Made by a program: the position numbers and the translations under genes. Of a stretch of DNA of 64,000 nucleotides, positions 10,272 through 23,000 are shown piece by piece; the first letter of the stretch is position 1, and each line of letters begins with the position of its first letter. This DNA is from Molossus alvarezi (Eukaryota; Chordata; Mammalia; Chiroptera; Molossidae). The stretch spans positions 4,445,051 through 4,509,050 of the forward strand of contig CM073895.1 of NCBI GenBank assembly GCA_037176705.1, written 5' to 3'. The notes under the pieces are model-generated. The model saw only the letters and a list, made by a program, of their open reading frames with translations, had not been told where the DNA came from and did not search any database.

Positions 10272-13200
10272 CTGTAAAAGACAAGACAGACTCAGGGTAT
10301 CAAAAGGCACTGTTTCCATGGCCTCTGCCCACTTGGGTTTGGCCACCAGCAGACCAGAGTCTGGCCGGCCAGTGGCTGGCTCTGGAACTCAAGGGAGCAG
10401 CTGGGTTTGCTTCGTACCCCACCTGGGCTGCGGCCCAAGCAGAGGGACTCACGGCACTTCCGCCGGGGAGGCTCAGCCCCACGGGCAGCACATCACAGGC
10501 CTGAGCGAGCTGCCCGCGTCCCCTGCCCCCAGCGGGTGCCAGAGGGAAGGTGCTTGTCGCTGCACTGATGTCCCTGGTCCTGGTCAGTAGCTCAGCCCCT
10601 CCCGGTCCCCGCACAGGGCAGGTGACTGCAAAGGGCAGCTACTCACACTGCTTTGGTATCCTGAGCGCCTCGCTGTCCAGCGCCATCACCTGATGCAGGA
10701 CCCCCCGGAACTGGTACAGCACTTTCAGGTTCTTCTCTTCACCCACACATGGGTCGTAGAACCCGGGCAGCCCGGCCTGGAACAAACAGATTCTGCTTGG
10801 AGGGAGGACTCGAGGCAGTCGGTTACACCCAGCATGGCCTCTGTCTGCTTCCAACTGCACCCTTACAAGGGCCTTGACTTCCCCTCAGAAGATGCCAATG
10901 TTGCCACTTGAGGAGAAAGAAATGACAATCTGAAAAAGTTGCCTATTTAAGTCCTAGACTCCTTCTCGACACGGGCCCCTCCCCCATCCTAAAGACACCC
11001 CTTTCTTTTGTTTTTATCAATCCTCACCTGAGGAGGAGATTTTCCCATCCCAGATAGAGTGGAAAGGGGGGAGAGAGACATCGACGTGAGAGAGACACAT
11101 CGACTGGTTGCCTCCTGCATGACCCTGACCAGGGCTGGGGATGGAACCACAACCGAGGTACGTGCCCTTGGCCGGAATAGAACCCAGGACTCTGGTCTGT
11201 GGGCCGAGCTCTCACTGCTGAGCAAACCAGCCAGGGCTACACCACTGTCTTCACAGAAGCCCCACCAAGATGGAGATACTAGAGGCTTTTCGGGGATCTA
11301 GTTCTTGGCCCTGGGTGGATTTGTCATCACACCCCAGGCTGCAGCTTCAGACGAGCTAGGTGACCACACACGCCTCCTGCCAGGCGAGAAAGCGGCGGGG
11401 AGCTCGAGGGCAGGACGTGCACCTGGCACACGCAGGTGCTCAGGACACATGCTGGGGGGGGGGGGCGCACGAACTGCTCAGGGTGGGCACGAGGGGTGTT
11501 GGGCAGCGCTCCGCACAGCGAATGCCGGCAACGTGAAGGGTTCCGCTGCGGTGACTGGCCCTGCCCTGGGCTGCTGGCCCAGGACCCGGAACCGAGCCTG
11601 TGGGAACGCGGGCTGCACCTTGGAGGCCTCTGTGAGGATGAGCTTCGAGTCCTTCACCAGGCACTGCAGGGGCACGGTCACGTCAATCACCTTCACCTTC
11701 TCGTTCTTCCTGCTCTTGTCGTTGACAAACTTCCCGTACCAGGCGTTGACGATGATGAGGCCTGAGGACGCGCTCGGTCAGAGCAGGGCGGGCCGCGGCT
11801 GGGCAGCCTCTCCCCGGTGCCCCCACAACCCGACTGCAGGAGCGGGGTGCTCCTTGGAGGCCCCACGCCCACCCTGTCCCCAGGGAGGCCATGCCTTCTC
11901 ACCCATCCTGGATTCTTCCGCCTCGATGATCCTTCGGACGGATTCCTGCATCAGCCGGACCTGCAAAGATCAAGGCAGGTGGCCGTCACCGGCTCTGTTC
12001 AGAGCCACGGCCTGTGCCTGTTTATGTGCCCTCCTCTGTACACAGCCCGCAGAGAGCCCGCAGGGCCCACCGTCTCTCCAGGAGAGCTATTGTTCAAAAG
12101 CAACTCACAGAGGGGAAGAAAAAGAGAGCAACACCCACTACTTTAAAAAAACAAAGCAAACTTGCTCAACAATAAAGATAAAAAAATAAATAAAATACTG
12201 CTATGCTCTTTGAGGGTAAACGGATCTCATCTTTAGAGCTGGGCCTGGGTAGCTCCCAGCATCACATGCCAGCGGCGATACCGACTGCAGTGGCCGGCGC
12301 AGCTGTGGGGCAGCAGCCGGGACGAGGGGAAGCAGCCGGGACGCGCGAGGGGAGAGCGGTGGGGCTCCGCACGCAGACGCAGCACCGCGAGCACCCGGGC
12401 GGACGAGCACTCACTGCAGCCTCTGCCTCCTGTTTCTTCTGCAGGATGTCGGTGGCTGTGCTCTCCCTCTGCTTTTCCAGCTCCCTTGTGCGAGAAAAAC
12501 AATCCGCACATTAGCATGGCGTCACCCCGGTGGAAACAGTCCGTGCTCCTACTGCATTCCGAGTCCTAGAACTGCAAAACTATTTCCAAGACCACCTCAA
12601 GCAAATGTCTGTCGCAGGCCTGCGCAGCTTTCTGTGTCCCCAGCTGGCTCTCCCCCGCCTGCTCGCTGGAGCACACTGGACACTCACTGCCAGTCCCTTT
12701 GGAGAGAAGCCCCCAGTTGACAGGCCTCTCAGGGATATGGGAGGTCAGAGAAGGCAAGAACCACAGCAGATGCTGCCAACCTTCTGGGACTGTTACATAA
12801 CACTCCGGAAGGACACACGAGTGAAGATACAGAATATACCTTCTCCTCGGCAAAGCACAAGGACACGGGCAGCACCCGTCAGAAAACTCAATGCCTCACT
12901 CCTCCTGGGAAACTAGGACCCTGGACTCTCTGGATCTGAAAGCTAGAGGGGCCGGAAGAGGAGAGTCCTTCCTTCCTCCCGGAGCCCCTAAGCTCAGCGG
13001 TGTCCCATCTTTTCCGTCTCATGGCACATACGCATGACTGCAGCACACCAAAACATACTTTTGGCCTATCTGACAGGAAAAAGGTATGGTTTGATTCATT
13101 CATACTGGACAGCCATTATTGTGTTGGCTGTCGTCATGTTTCGATTCGACAACCTAAGGGAAAAGAGGTCAGGGCCCCTGACTAAATAACTAGTTAGGTA

Positions 13201-16200
13201 CTGCATGTTTTAAAATTCCTGGGGCACAGCCGTTGAAAATTGCTGCCTAAGCTCAATGCTTTATGAAATTCAATCATTACAAAGTAACAAAGACTTGACC
13301 TTATGTCCTGATGAATTACCGACAAAGGTTATGGAATGAATTACATCTCTACGGTGTCTAAGCTGTGGTCACTGCTCCCTTCTGTCGGAACTCAGACCCC
13401 AGTCCCCTTGAACCCAGCGCCAGGAAGTAAATGGTCAGAATGGGGAAACAGCAGCTCATTTCTCTGGCCACGGCTCAGTTTCAACAAGTCGGTAAGCTAA
13501 CTCGAGTCCTTTCTAGAGGGAGGAATGCAGGCAAACGGAGGGGGAGAACAGTACTTGTACTGTAAGTTAACATCTGCTGAGTACTTCTCATGGACCGAAC
13601 CCTCTGCACTTCACATGCATTAAATAACCTTCCTGCCCTGGCCAGTTTCGTCACCGGTCACAGTCTCGGCCTGTGGACCAAAGGGTCATGGTTTGATTCA
13701 TTCGAGAACCAATCCATGTGTCTCTCTTGCATCAATATTTCTTTCTCTCTCTCCCCCTCCCTCCCTCCTTCCCTCCACTCTCTCTGAAAAAATCAATGGA
13801 AAAGTATCCTCAGGTGAGGATTAACAAAAAAAACAAAGAAATAAACAAACAAACAAAAAAACTGACCAAGAAATTGAAAATGTTTAGAAAAAATTAAATA
13901 AGTAAGGAAATGTCCTAATGCAAATGCGGGGCGGGTTCCAGCACTGTCGCCCCAGCTGAGACAGGACCAGGCCCCGCCTGCTGAGTGACGCGCTGCGCCC
14001 TGTGCCTGTCTCCCACTCACTTCTCCTTCTGAGCCCTGAGGTACGGTCTGATGACGAGACGGTGCATGGCGAAGTAGACCACCAGGGGCCCCACGGTGGC
14101 ATAGAACACGGCGCTGGGGAGGAGCTGATCCGTCAGATGAATGGGGAAGAAGTAAGTCTGACTGGCCCGGTTTAACCTGAAAACAGAAAGAACAAAACAT
14201 CGAAGATGAGTCAAGTTTCCAGGGAAGGGATACGGGGTCTCAGCCCCAGGAAGAGAGCCTCTCAGTCACACAGAACGCCAGTTAGACGGAGCCCCAGAGT
14301 CGGCTTGTTCATAACCCACTCCCCTTTTTCGGTCCCCATTCCAAAGTTTAGCTGCTGGACTTGATGCCTGTGACAGAACAAAGGCCCCAGTACCTGCTGA
14401 CCTCAAGGGCAAGGCAACAGCCTAATGCTCGACCAGAGCGAATGCGGCCTTAGGAGACAGGAGTGGACACTCGTCCAGGGTCCTAGAGACAGTCACAGCT
14501 CAGTCCTCAACTTCCCTGTTCGAAAGAAGTGTGTGAAGCTCCCACAGCGAGCAAGCTAAGGAGACTCTGCTTCCTGTAGTGGCCGAGCTGCTCCTACTGG
14601 GTGAATCACCCCACAGATAACGAAGGTACAACCAAGACTTTCAGGCACTAATTGCAACTAAAGGCAGGCAGACCCAGGAGAGCTGAAATGTACAATATGG
14701 AACTGCTGAGCTTCCTGGGCCCCCACCCAGCTTTTAGCCCAAAGGCAACTTTCAATCTGTACCATCCGGAGGGCTAAATCTGGATGCAATCTGCAGTCCA
14801 ATTAGGTTGAAGCACCAGAACCCCAACTACTGTGGGGCAACCATAGTAGTTGGGAACTAGGGAGGGTCCCCCAAAGTCAGTGAACAAAAAGGAAGGTCAG
14901 CGATGGGGAGCCTCAGAATCTGCACATAAATGCACATCAGTGGCCCAGCTGAAGGTAAAATAACCGCTGTGTTTTGATTGCTGCCACCCAGGGAGTCTGA
15001 GCTTGCAGTATGACTACTATTTACGTTCTAAAAGGGGAAACCAGCACCTCTCTGAGAAACATAACGGAATATAGAGTCTCTACAATGTATCCTTCACAAC
15101 ACTCAGGATACGACACAAACTACAGTCTTATATAAAAGGAGAAAAAGGTAATGAACAGAAACCAACTCCAGACACCCAGTAATTGGAAATGGCAGTGGGA
15201 TTTTATTTTATTTTTTTCTTGATTGATTACAGAGAGAGGAAGGGAGAGGGAGAGATAGGAACATCAATGAGAGAGAACATCGATTGGCTGCCTCCTGCAT
15301 GCCCCCAACTAGGGATCAGGCCCACAACTTGAGCGTGTGCCTTGAACAGGAATCGAACTGCATGGGTCAACACTCAACCACTGAGCCACAGCGGCCGGGC
15401 TTAGAACTAGCAGGAGGATTTAAAGCAGCAGTTTTAATTACGCTCAAAGACATCTACATTCACTGGATGGGCTCATGGGCCCAACAGCAGACTGGAGACC
15501 AGGGAAGAGCCAGTAAGCTTATAAACACACCAAAAGAAACTACCCAGTGGGCGGAACAAAAAGAGACTGAAGACAGACAGACAGAACCTCAGAGGCCTGT
15601 AGGAAAACGAGACCTAACATGCAAGTGATTAGGGCCCCAGACAGGAGACAGAATGAGGCAGGAATACCTATTTGAAGATTAATGGCCTAAAATACCAGAT
15701 TGACAGAGGATTTAAGTTTGCAAATGCAGGCTTAGCAAAGCCTGAGCAGCGCACACAGCAAAGCCACATCCAGTGCCCTGCAGTCACTCGGCTGGAAACA
15801 GAAGCCAGCCGGAGCTGAGCAGCCAGGGAAACAAGCTGTTATACTCAGGGAAGTAATGGTTCAGATGATGAAAGACTTGTCAGAAACAGCTGATGCCAGA
15901 AGACAAGCAGAGCATCACTTAGAGCACGAAAAGAAAGAGTCCACCAACCCTCAATTCTATGCCCAGTGACAATATCCTTCAAAAAGAAAACCTCCAGAAT
16001 TGATGAAGAACACTCAAAACGAAAAAATAAACCAAACAACCCCAGAAGCAAACAGACAAAAGATTTAAATAGAGACTTCACTGAAAAAGATATATGGATG
16101 ACAAATATGCACATGAAAAGATGCTCAACTCATCTCATTAGTTTTAGGAAAATGCAAATCAAAACCATGCAATAGGCAACATTAAGGCCACACCCAAAGA

Positions 16201-17017
16201 CTGTAGAGGACATAGAGCAACTGGAAGTCCCCTGCGGCTGGCGGGAAAGGAAAACAAAGCCACCACTTTGGAAAATGGCTGGGCACTTTGTTAGGAAGTA
16301 AACGCACACCTACCATATGCCTCAGCACACCTACTCCTACTGTTTACCCAAGAGATATCAAAAGTTAATGTTCCGCCCTGGCCGGTTTCTTTCGGTGGTT
16401 AGAGTGTCGGCCCGCAGACCAGTGAGTCAAGCAAGGGTTCGATTCTGACCAAGGGCAGGTATCTCGGTTTCGATTTGTCCCTGGCCCTGGTTGGAGTCAT
16501 GCGGTAGGCAGCCACTCGGTATGTCCCTTTCACATAGATATTTCTCTCTCTCTTCCTCGCTCTCCCTCCCGCTCTATCTGAACAAAGATGGAAAAGTGTC
16601 CTCAGGTGAGGATAAAAAAAAAAAGTTAATGTTCCTACAACACCTGTGCATGAATGTCTCTATTGGCTTTGTTCGTAGCTCTCCAAAACTGGAAGTAAGC
16701 CTTTTTAAACTAATGAACAGACCACGAACATCCATACAATGCAATAATGAGCGACAATAAAAACAAGCACACCGCTGACAAATGCGTCAGCATGGACACA
16801 TCTCAAACGCATTATGCCCATCAGAGAAGCACAACAGGCTTCAACTGTATAATTCCATCTACGTGACATTTTGAAAAGACAAAAATATAACAAAATCAGA
16901 TCAGTGGCTGGCAGGGCTGGAGAACCACACAAAAGGCATAATGGAATTTTTGGGGAAGATGAAAAATGTTCTTTATCTTTTTTTTGTTGTTGTTAATCCT
17001 CATCCGAGGATATTTTT

Positions 17018-17053
<36 letters not shown>

Positions 17054-20000
17054 GGAAACAGAGAGAAACATCCATGTGAGAAAGACACATCAACTGGTTG
17101 CCTCTCGCACAACCCCAGTGGGGCCGGAGATGGAACCTGCAACCCAGGCACATGCCCTTGATTGGGAATCGAATCCACAGCCCTTCGGCCCTCAGGCCAC
17201 GGTTCTTTTTTTTAAAAAAATTTTTTCTTTATTGATTTTAGAGAGAGAGGAAGGGAGAGGGAGATAGAAACATCTATGAGAGAGAACATCGATGGGCCAC
17301 CTCCTGCATGCCCCCCCATATCCTGGGCACGGGCCCTACCCGGGAATCGAACCGGCGACCTCTTGGTACAGGGTCCACATTCAACCACTGAGCCACACTA
17401 ACCGGGCAGCTCAGGCCAACGTTCTATGACTTATGTGACTGTCAAAACTCACAGAAATATACAATAAAAAGGATGGCCTGGCCCTGGCCAGTATGGCCAG
17501 TGGTAAGAGCGTCGCCTGCGGACCAAAGAGTCCGGGTTTGATTCTGGCAAGGGCACGTACCTCGGTGGTGGTTCGTCCCTGGCCCCGGTTGGGGATGTGT
17601 GGGTGGCAGCCAATCGATGTCTCTCTCTCACATCGTTTCTCTCTCTCTTCCTTCCTCTTTCCCTCCCACTCTATCTGAAGATTAATGTAAAACTGTCCTC
17701 GGGTGAGAATTAAAAAAAAAAAAAGGATGGCCCGGCCAGTGTGGCTCAGTGGTTGAGTGTCAACCCCATGTACCAAGAGGTCGCAGGTTCAATTCCCTGT
17801 CAGGGCACATGCCCAGGTTGTGGGCCAAATGCCCAGTCGGGGGCATGCAGGAGACGGCCAATCGATGCTCCCTCTCTCTCCCTTCTTTCTTCTCTCTCTC
17901 TTTTTTAATCCTCACCCAAGGATTTTTCCATTTATCATCAGACAGAATGGGAGAGAGGGAGGAAGGAAGAGAGAGAGAAAGAGAGAGAAACATGGATGTA
18001 AGAGAGACACATCCATTGGTTGCCTCCTGCACAACCTGACCAGGGCCAGGGACGAACTGCAAACAAGGTACGTGCCCTTGACTGGAATTGAATCCATGAC
18101 TCATTGGTCCACGGGCTGTCGCTCTAATCGCCGAGCCAAACCACCCAGGGCCGAAGATGGATATTTCAACATGTCTCTCACAGTTGATAGAACTCAACAA
18201 AATCAGTCGAGTCATTAAAATTCTGATTTCTGACAAATGCTGTCAATTATCTTGACCTAACAGATACCAAAATGAAATTAAATTAGAAATCAATAATGAG
18301 ATATTGGGGGGAAAAACCCAAATATTTGGAAACTAAGCACTATATTTCTAAGTGAAATAAGAAATAGGCCCGGCCGGTGTGGCTCAGTGGTTGAGTGTTG
18401 ACCCCTGCACGAAGGGGTCACCGGATCGATTCCCGGTCAGGACACATGCCCAGGTTGTGGGCCCGATCCCCAGTGGGGGGCATGCAGGAGGCGGCCAATC
18501 AATGTTCTCTCTCTCTCTCTCTTTTTTTTTTTTCTTTTATCCTTACTCGAGGACATTTTTCCATTTTTTGTTCAGATAGAGCGGGAGGGAGAGAGAGGAA
18601 GAGAGAGAGAGAGAAACATCGACGTGAAGGGACACATCGAGTGGCTGCTACCCGCACGACCAACCAGGGCCGGGGACAAACTGCAACCGAGGTATGTGCC
18701 CTTAGCGGGAACCAAACCCGGGTCTCTCCGGACTGCAGGCCGACGCTCCAACCGCTGAGCCAAACCGGCCAGGGCGATGTTCTCTCTCATCTGTGTTTCT
18801 ATCTCCCTCTCCTTCTCCTTCCCTCTCTCTCTAAAATCAATAAAGAAAAAAAAAATTGCCCTGGCTGGTTTGGCTCAGCGGTTAGAGCGTCAGCCTGCGG
18901 TCCACAGAGACCCGGTTCGGTTCCCGCTAAGGGCATGTACCTTGGCTGCAGTTTGTCCCCGGCCCTGGTTGGGTCGTGTGGGTGGCGGCCACTCGATGTG
19001 TCCCTTTCACATCGATGTTTCTCTCTCTTCCTCTCTTTCCTTCCCGCTCTATCTGAGTAAAAAATGGAAAGATGTCCTCGGGTGAGGATTAAAAAAAATA
19101 AAATAAAAAGAAAAAAAAAATTAAAAAAAAGAAACAGTGTGAATTAAGACAGTGACACAACATCACATCTGTGGGGCTGAGGAGAGCGATGGGCACAGGA
19201 AACACACAGCCCTAAACGTTTATGTCAGAAGGAGTCTCAAGTTCGTAATCTAAGGTTTAACCTTAAAAAGCTAGAAAAAGAGCCAATTAAACCAAAATAA
19301 GTAGAAAGAAGGAAATAAAATCAGAAACCAATGAGACAGAAAACAGGTAAACAATAGAGAAGATTAGCTAAGCTAAAATCTGGTTCTTTGAAAAGTTAAG
19401 TACCTTAGCCAGACTGATTAAGAAAGAGGGAGAAAGAATACAAATGACCAACATTAGGAATGAAGAAAGGGTTACCTACAGATAACTGCAGACGGTAAAG
19501 CGAGAGAGGCATAGCCCTGGCCGTCACGGCTGTTGGCTGGGCACTGTCCCACATGTTGCTGGTTCAATTGGGTCAGGGAACATGCCCGTGTTTCGAGCTC
19601 AATCTCCAGTGGGGGTGTAGAGGAGGTGGCCAATAGATGTTACACTCCTGCATACAAGTTTCTCTCTCTCTCTCTCTCTCAAAATCACTAAAAATATATT
19701 TAAAAAAGGGACAAGGGTATATTATTACTTTATGCTAACAAATTTAACATTTACATAAAGTGAACAAATTCCTTGAAAAACACAAATGAGCCCTGTCTTG
19801 TTTGGCTCAGTGGTAAAGCGTCAGCCCGTGGACCAATGAGTTGCGGGTTAAATTCCAGCCAAGAGCATGTACCTTAGTTGCGGTTTGTCCCCAGCCATGG
19901 TCAGGTCATGTGGGAGGCAACCAGTCGATGTGTCCCTTTCACATCAATGTTTCTCTTTCTCCCTCTATCTCCCTCCCACTCTATCTGCAGATAAATGGAA

Positions 20001-23000
20001 AAATATCCTCTGGTGAAAATTAAAAAAAAAAAAAGGGTTGCGGGTTCAATTCTGGTCAAGGGCACATACCTTAGTTGCAGTTTGTCCCTGGACCTGGTCA
20101 GGAGGCAACCAGTTGATGTTTCTCTTTCACATTGATGTTTCTCTCTCTCTATCTGAAGATAAATAGAAAAATGTCCTTGGGTGAGGATAAAAAAAAAAAA
20201 AAAAACGAAAAACACAAATGAACAGAGCTGAAAGAGAATAGTGAAAAGAGAATACTGAAAAAGCCTTATGTTTATGGAGAAATTTGAATTCTTTAACAAA
20301 AACAATGGAGATTCAGATTCAGTTGGTTTCACTGGTGAGCCCTATAAAACATAAGGAAGAGGGAACACTTCCTAACTCATTTTATCAGGCTGGCATAACT
20401 CATTCCAAGCCCTAACAAATACATAATAAAAAAGAAAAGTATAGACCAGCATCCCTTACATAGTCACAAAAACCCTTACTATTAGCTAATCAAATCAGGC
20501 AAAATAAAAGTATACATCATTATCAACTGGAATTTTCCTCAGGAATGCAAGCTTGGTTTAATATTTAAAATTTTAATGTGGCTCATCAAACAAACAAATG
20601 TAAGAAAAAAGTTCTATTTAGCAAAGTAAGATCATCTGCTGCTGCTGAACTCTGGCTCTTTTGGCAAAACCTTGGTTTATTTACCAATACAATGTGGACA
20701 ATGCAGCCTGTTGAACTAGAAAACTCAGCTGAAATGAAATGTTCTCTCCGACAGGCCTGAGTGCATTCTTGGGACACGAGCTCAGCTCAGATGGGGTCCC
20801 GTACATCTGAACAGAAACTGAGCCACCGGACACTGTCTCGTGAGTGGTCCCCGTTTGGGAGAGGCGGGGAAGAGATCGGAATGCAGAATCAATGCCTGTA
20901 CTTGGAGACATGAGGGAAAGACCTCACAGGCACACGTGGAAGACAGAAGACAGAGGTCAGAACGGAGACGCTCTACCCAGAAAGCTCTAATGCCTGCCAG
21001 CCGTTGACCCTGGTGTGCGGAGTGTGAGAGGCTGCAGGGCCGAAAGAAAAGGTGATCGGATTCCTCTCCTCCCTCCTCACCCTTTCCTTCAGCAGAATCC
21101 ACACCAACCTCCTCGCAGTCCTCGAGGGCAGCCATGCCCACACCCACGGACCAGTGGACAAAGGCATGCCTGGGGTACATCAGGTCAAATTGTGGCCCAG
21201 GTGAGCACGGGCCTCTGTACTCTGGCCAGGTCTCCACCAGGTAACACAGTGAGAGGCTGGCAATTAACGCCAACTGCGAAGCCAGGGGGACACCAGCACA
21301 CGTACTGGATGCTGCGCTCGGGTTGACAGTGGCAACGGCAGCACTGCCATGTTCGGGAGCCACGCGTTCCCCACGGCGAGGGGCACACTTCCCCTGTGCT
21401 GCAGAAAGCTGCCCCTGGTGGGCGTTCTCAGCAGAGATGACAGGGCCGACGTGGCCAGAGGGGAGCGGAGGCAGGGGGGCACCGCGTTGGTCTGGAATTC
21501 GGTCAGATCAACATCCAGGGCTGCACCCCCCCCACCACGAGGGAAGCATCGATTGAGGACACCATCTGGCAAATGGGGTGTTTGAGCTTAGTGCAGGTTG
21601 GGAGCTCAATACTGAGGTTTCTACGAGACACTGTAGACGGCCTCACTGTCAACCGAGGGCAGTCAGGATGGAGTGGTGGTGAGGGTGGAGCTGCAGGGCT
21701 CAGCCACAGCTGTGGAAACCTGGCAGCTGGGCAAAGGGAGAACTCCAGCTTGGATTTCTTTCCCTAATCAATAGAGCTATCCCATTACAGGGAGGTGAAC
21801 CCAGAACCAGTTCCCCACCAGAGCTCTGGGGAACCAAGAACCCTGAAGACCTGTGCACTGGCTGCCAGCTTCCTGAGTGGTCCAGGAGGAGGTCAACGAG
21901 CTCCTTGCCAACAGGGCAGTGCCCACGGACACGGTTACCAGCAGCTTCCTCGCCTGTGATGAGCTCAGGGTGGCGGAGCTGGCAGCAGGTACCAGTGCGA
22001 CCTTCGTCCATGACCGTGGGCTCTGTGTCTACAGACACCGCCCTGGGCACAGGCTTGCCAGTGCCCCTCACTGAAGAAGGTGCTAAAGGAGGACCCACAC
22101 CCAACGGTCCTGTCACCTGGCCATCGGACTGGACGCCATGCTCCAAGCAGAGAGCTCCCAGCAGCACTCTAAGCTGGACACCAGCCTGGCCACATGGATG
22201 GAGACGACTCAGCACGGACAGGCATCAGCAGACACCAGTTACCATCCTCAGCAGGCTGAGAGTCGAGGGCAGTGACACATTCTGTCCTCAGATCCGCCCT
22301 GACCTTGGTGACCTGCTGCCTCTCCAACACTGAGGTGTGTTTGCCTCCTCCCGTGACCCCTCTCCCTCTGTGTTCTTGGCACAGCCTCCGGTGACAGGCT
22401 GTGTTCTAGGCGGAAGGAGTACACATGGAAGTGGGTGCAGTGGAGAAGAATTAACAGGGGGACCAGGAAAGGGACTGTCTGTGACAAGGTGAGGATGGTC
22501 TTGGCAATCAGGTGACATCTGAGCAGAGATCTAAGGGGATCAAAGGGACCAACCATGTAGTAATCTGGGGAGCGAGGACCAGCTGGGCCGGGCTTGGTGC
22601 GTCCAGAAGCGGCGCGGAGGCCAGCCCGATGGGAGCGGTGAGCAGGGGTGGGTGTGAGAAGAAGTCGGAAGGACTGCACGGGGCTGGGTCACACGGGCCC
22701 TGAAGGGTGCTGGCTTTGCCCTGCACTGAGGCAGCCCTGTGGGCTCCGGGCAGCAGAGTGACATACGCTGACTTAATGTCCACACTGTGCTGTGTGGAAG
22801 GAGATGGGCCAGCGCAGCCAGGGCCGCAGCCACGGGGCGGTGAGGCTGCGCTTCCCTAGGCGCTGCGGCAGAGGAGCACTGGGACGGCCCGGGCGCGCTG
22901 AACTCAGAGCTCGGGACACAGCGCTCAGGACGCACTCCAAGGGCTGGGGCAGAGCACTGGCAGGGTGGCCAGTTCCCAAGATGGGGAGACCTCAGGCAGA

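Larger units (their letters stand above)
12485..14020 (-). other. DNAJC11: DNAJC11 intron 11
   Basis: 1.5 kb holding a hAT-type MITE with a perfect 8-bp duplication, a SINE at 13635-13862 and an L2/MIR-like scrap near 13560-13632. Confidence 0.75.
15060..17466 (+). mobile_element. Old L1/HAL1-type element, interrupted
   Basis: Pieces resembling L1 ORF1 (about 15420-15830) run straight into L1 3'-region sequence (16060-16372, 16636-16985, 17426-17466) without an ORF2, the layout of half-L1 (HAL1) elements. SINEs at 15197, 16375, 16987 and 17207 break it. There is no intact reading frame. The family assignment is from memory of the pattern. Confidence 0.6.
18160..20640 (+). mobile_element. Old L1 ORF2 remnant, interrupted
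   Basis: Plus-oriented L1 ORF2-like sequence at 18160-18367, 19131-19513, 19708-19789 and 20207-20640, including the typical stretch CTGGTTCTTTGAAAAG. Many stops make it non-functional, and at least six SINEs are inserted in it. Confidence 0.75.

Noticed and set aside
11305..12189. 294-codon plus-strand open frame
   Set aside because: It runs antisense over DNAJC11 exons 13 and 14 and their introns. The GC-rich conserved exons keep it open by chance, and no domain is visible.
16990..20640. CT-rich and A-rich runs repeated at regular spacing, suggestive of an array such as CRISPR
   Set aside because: The runs are the pyrimidine tracts and tails of SINEs. There are no uniform direct repeats with unique spacers of constant length.
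20782..21363. 193-codon minus-strand open frame
   Set aside because: No similarity recognised and it does not fit the DNAJC11 exon series, whose phases already join without it.
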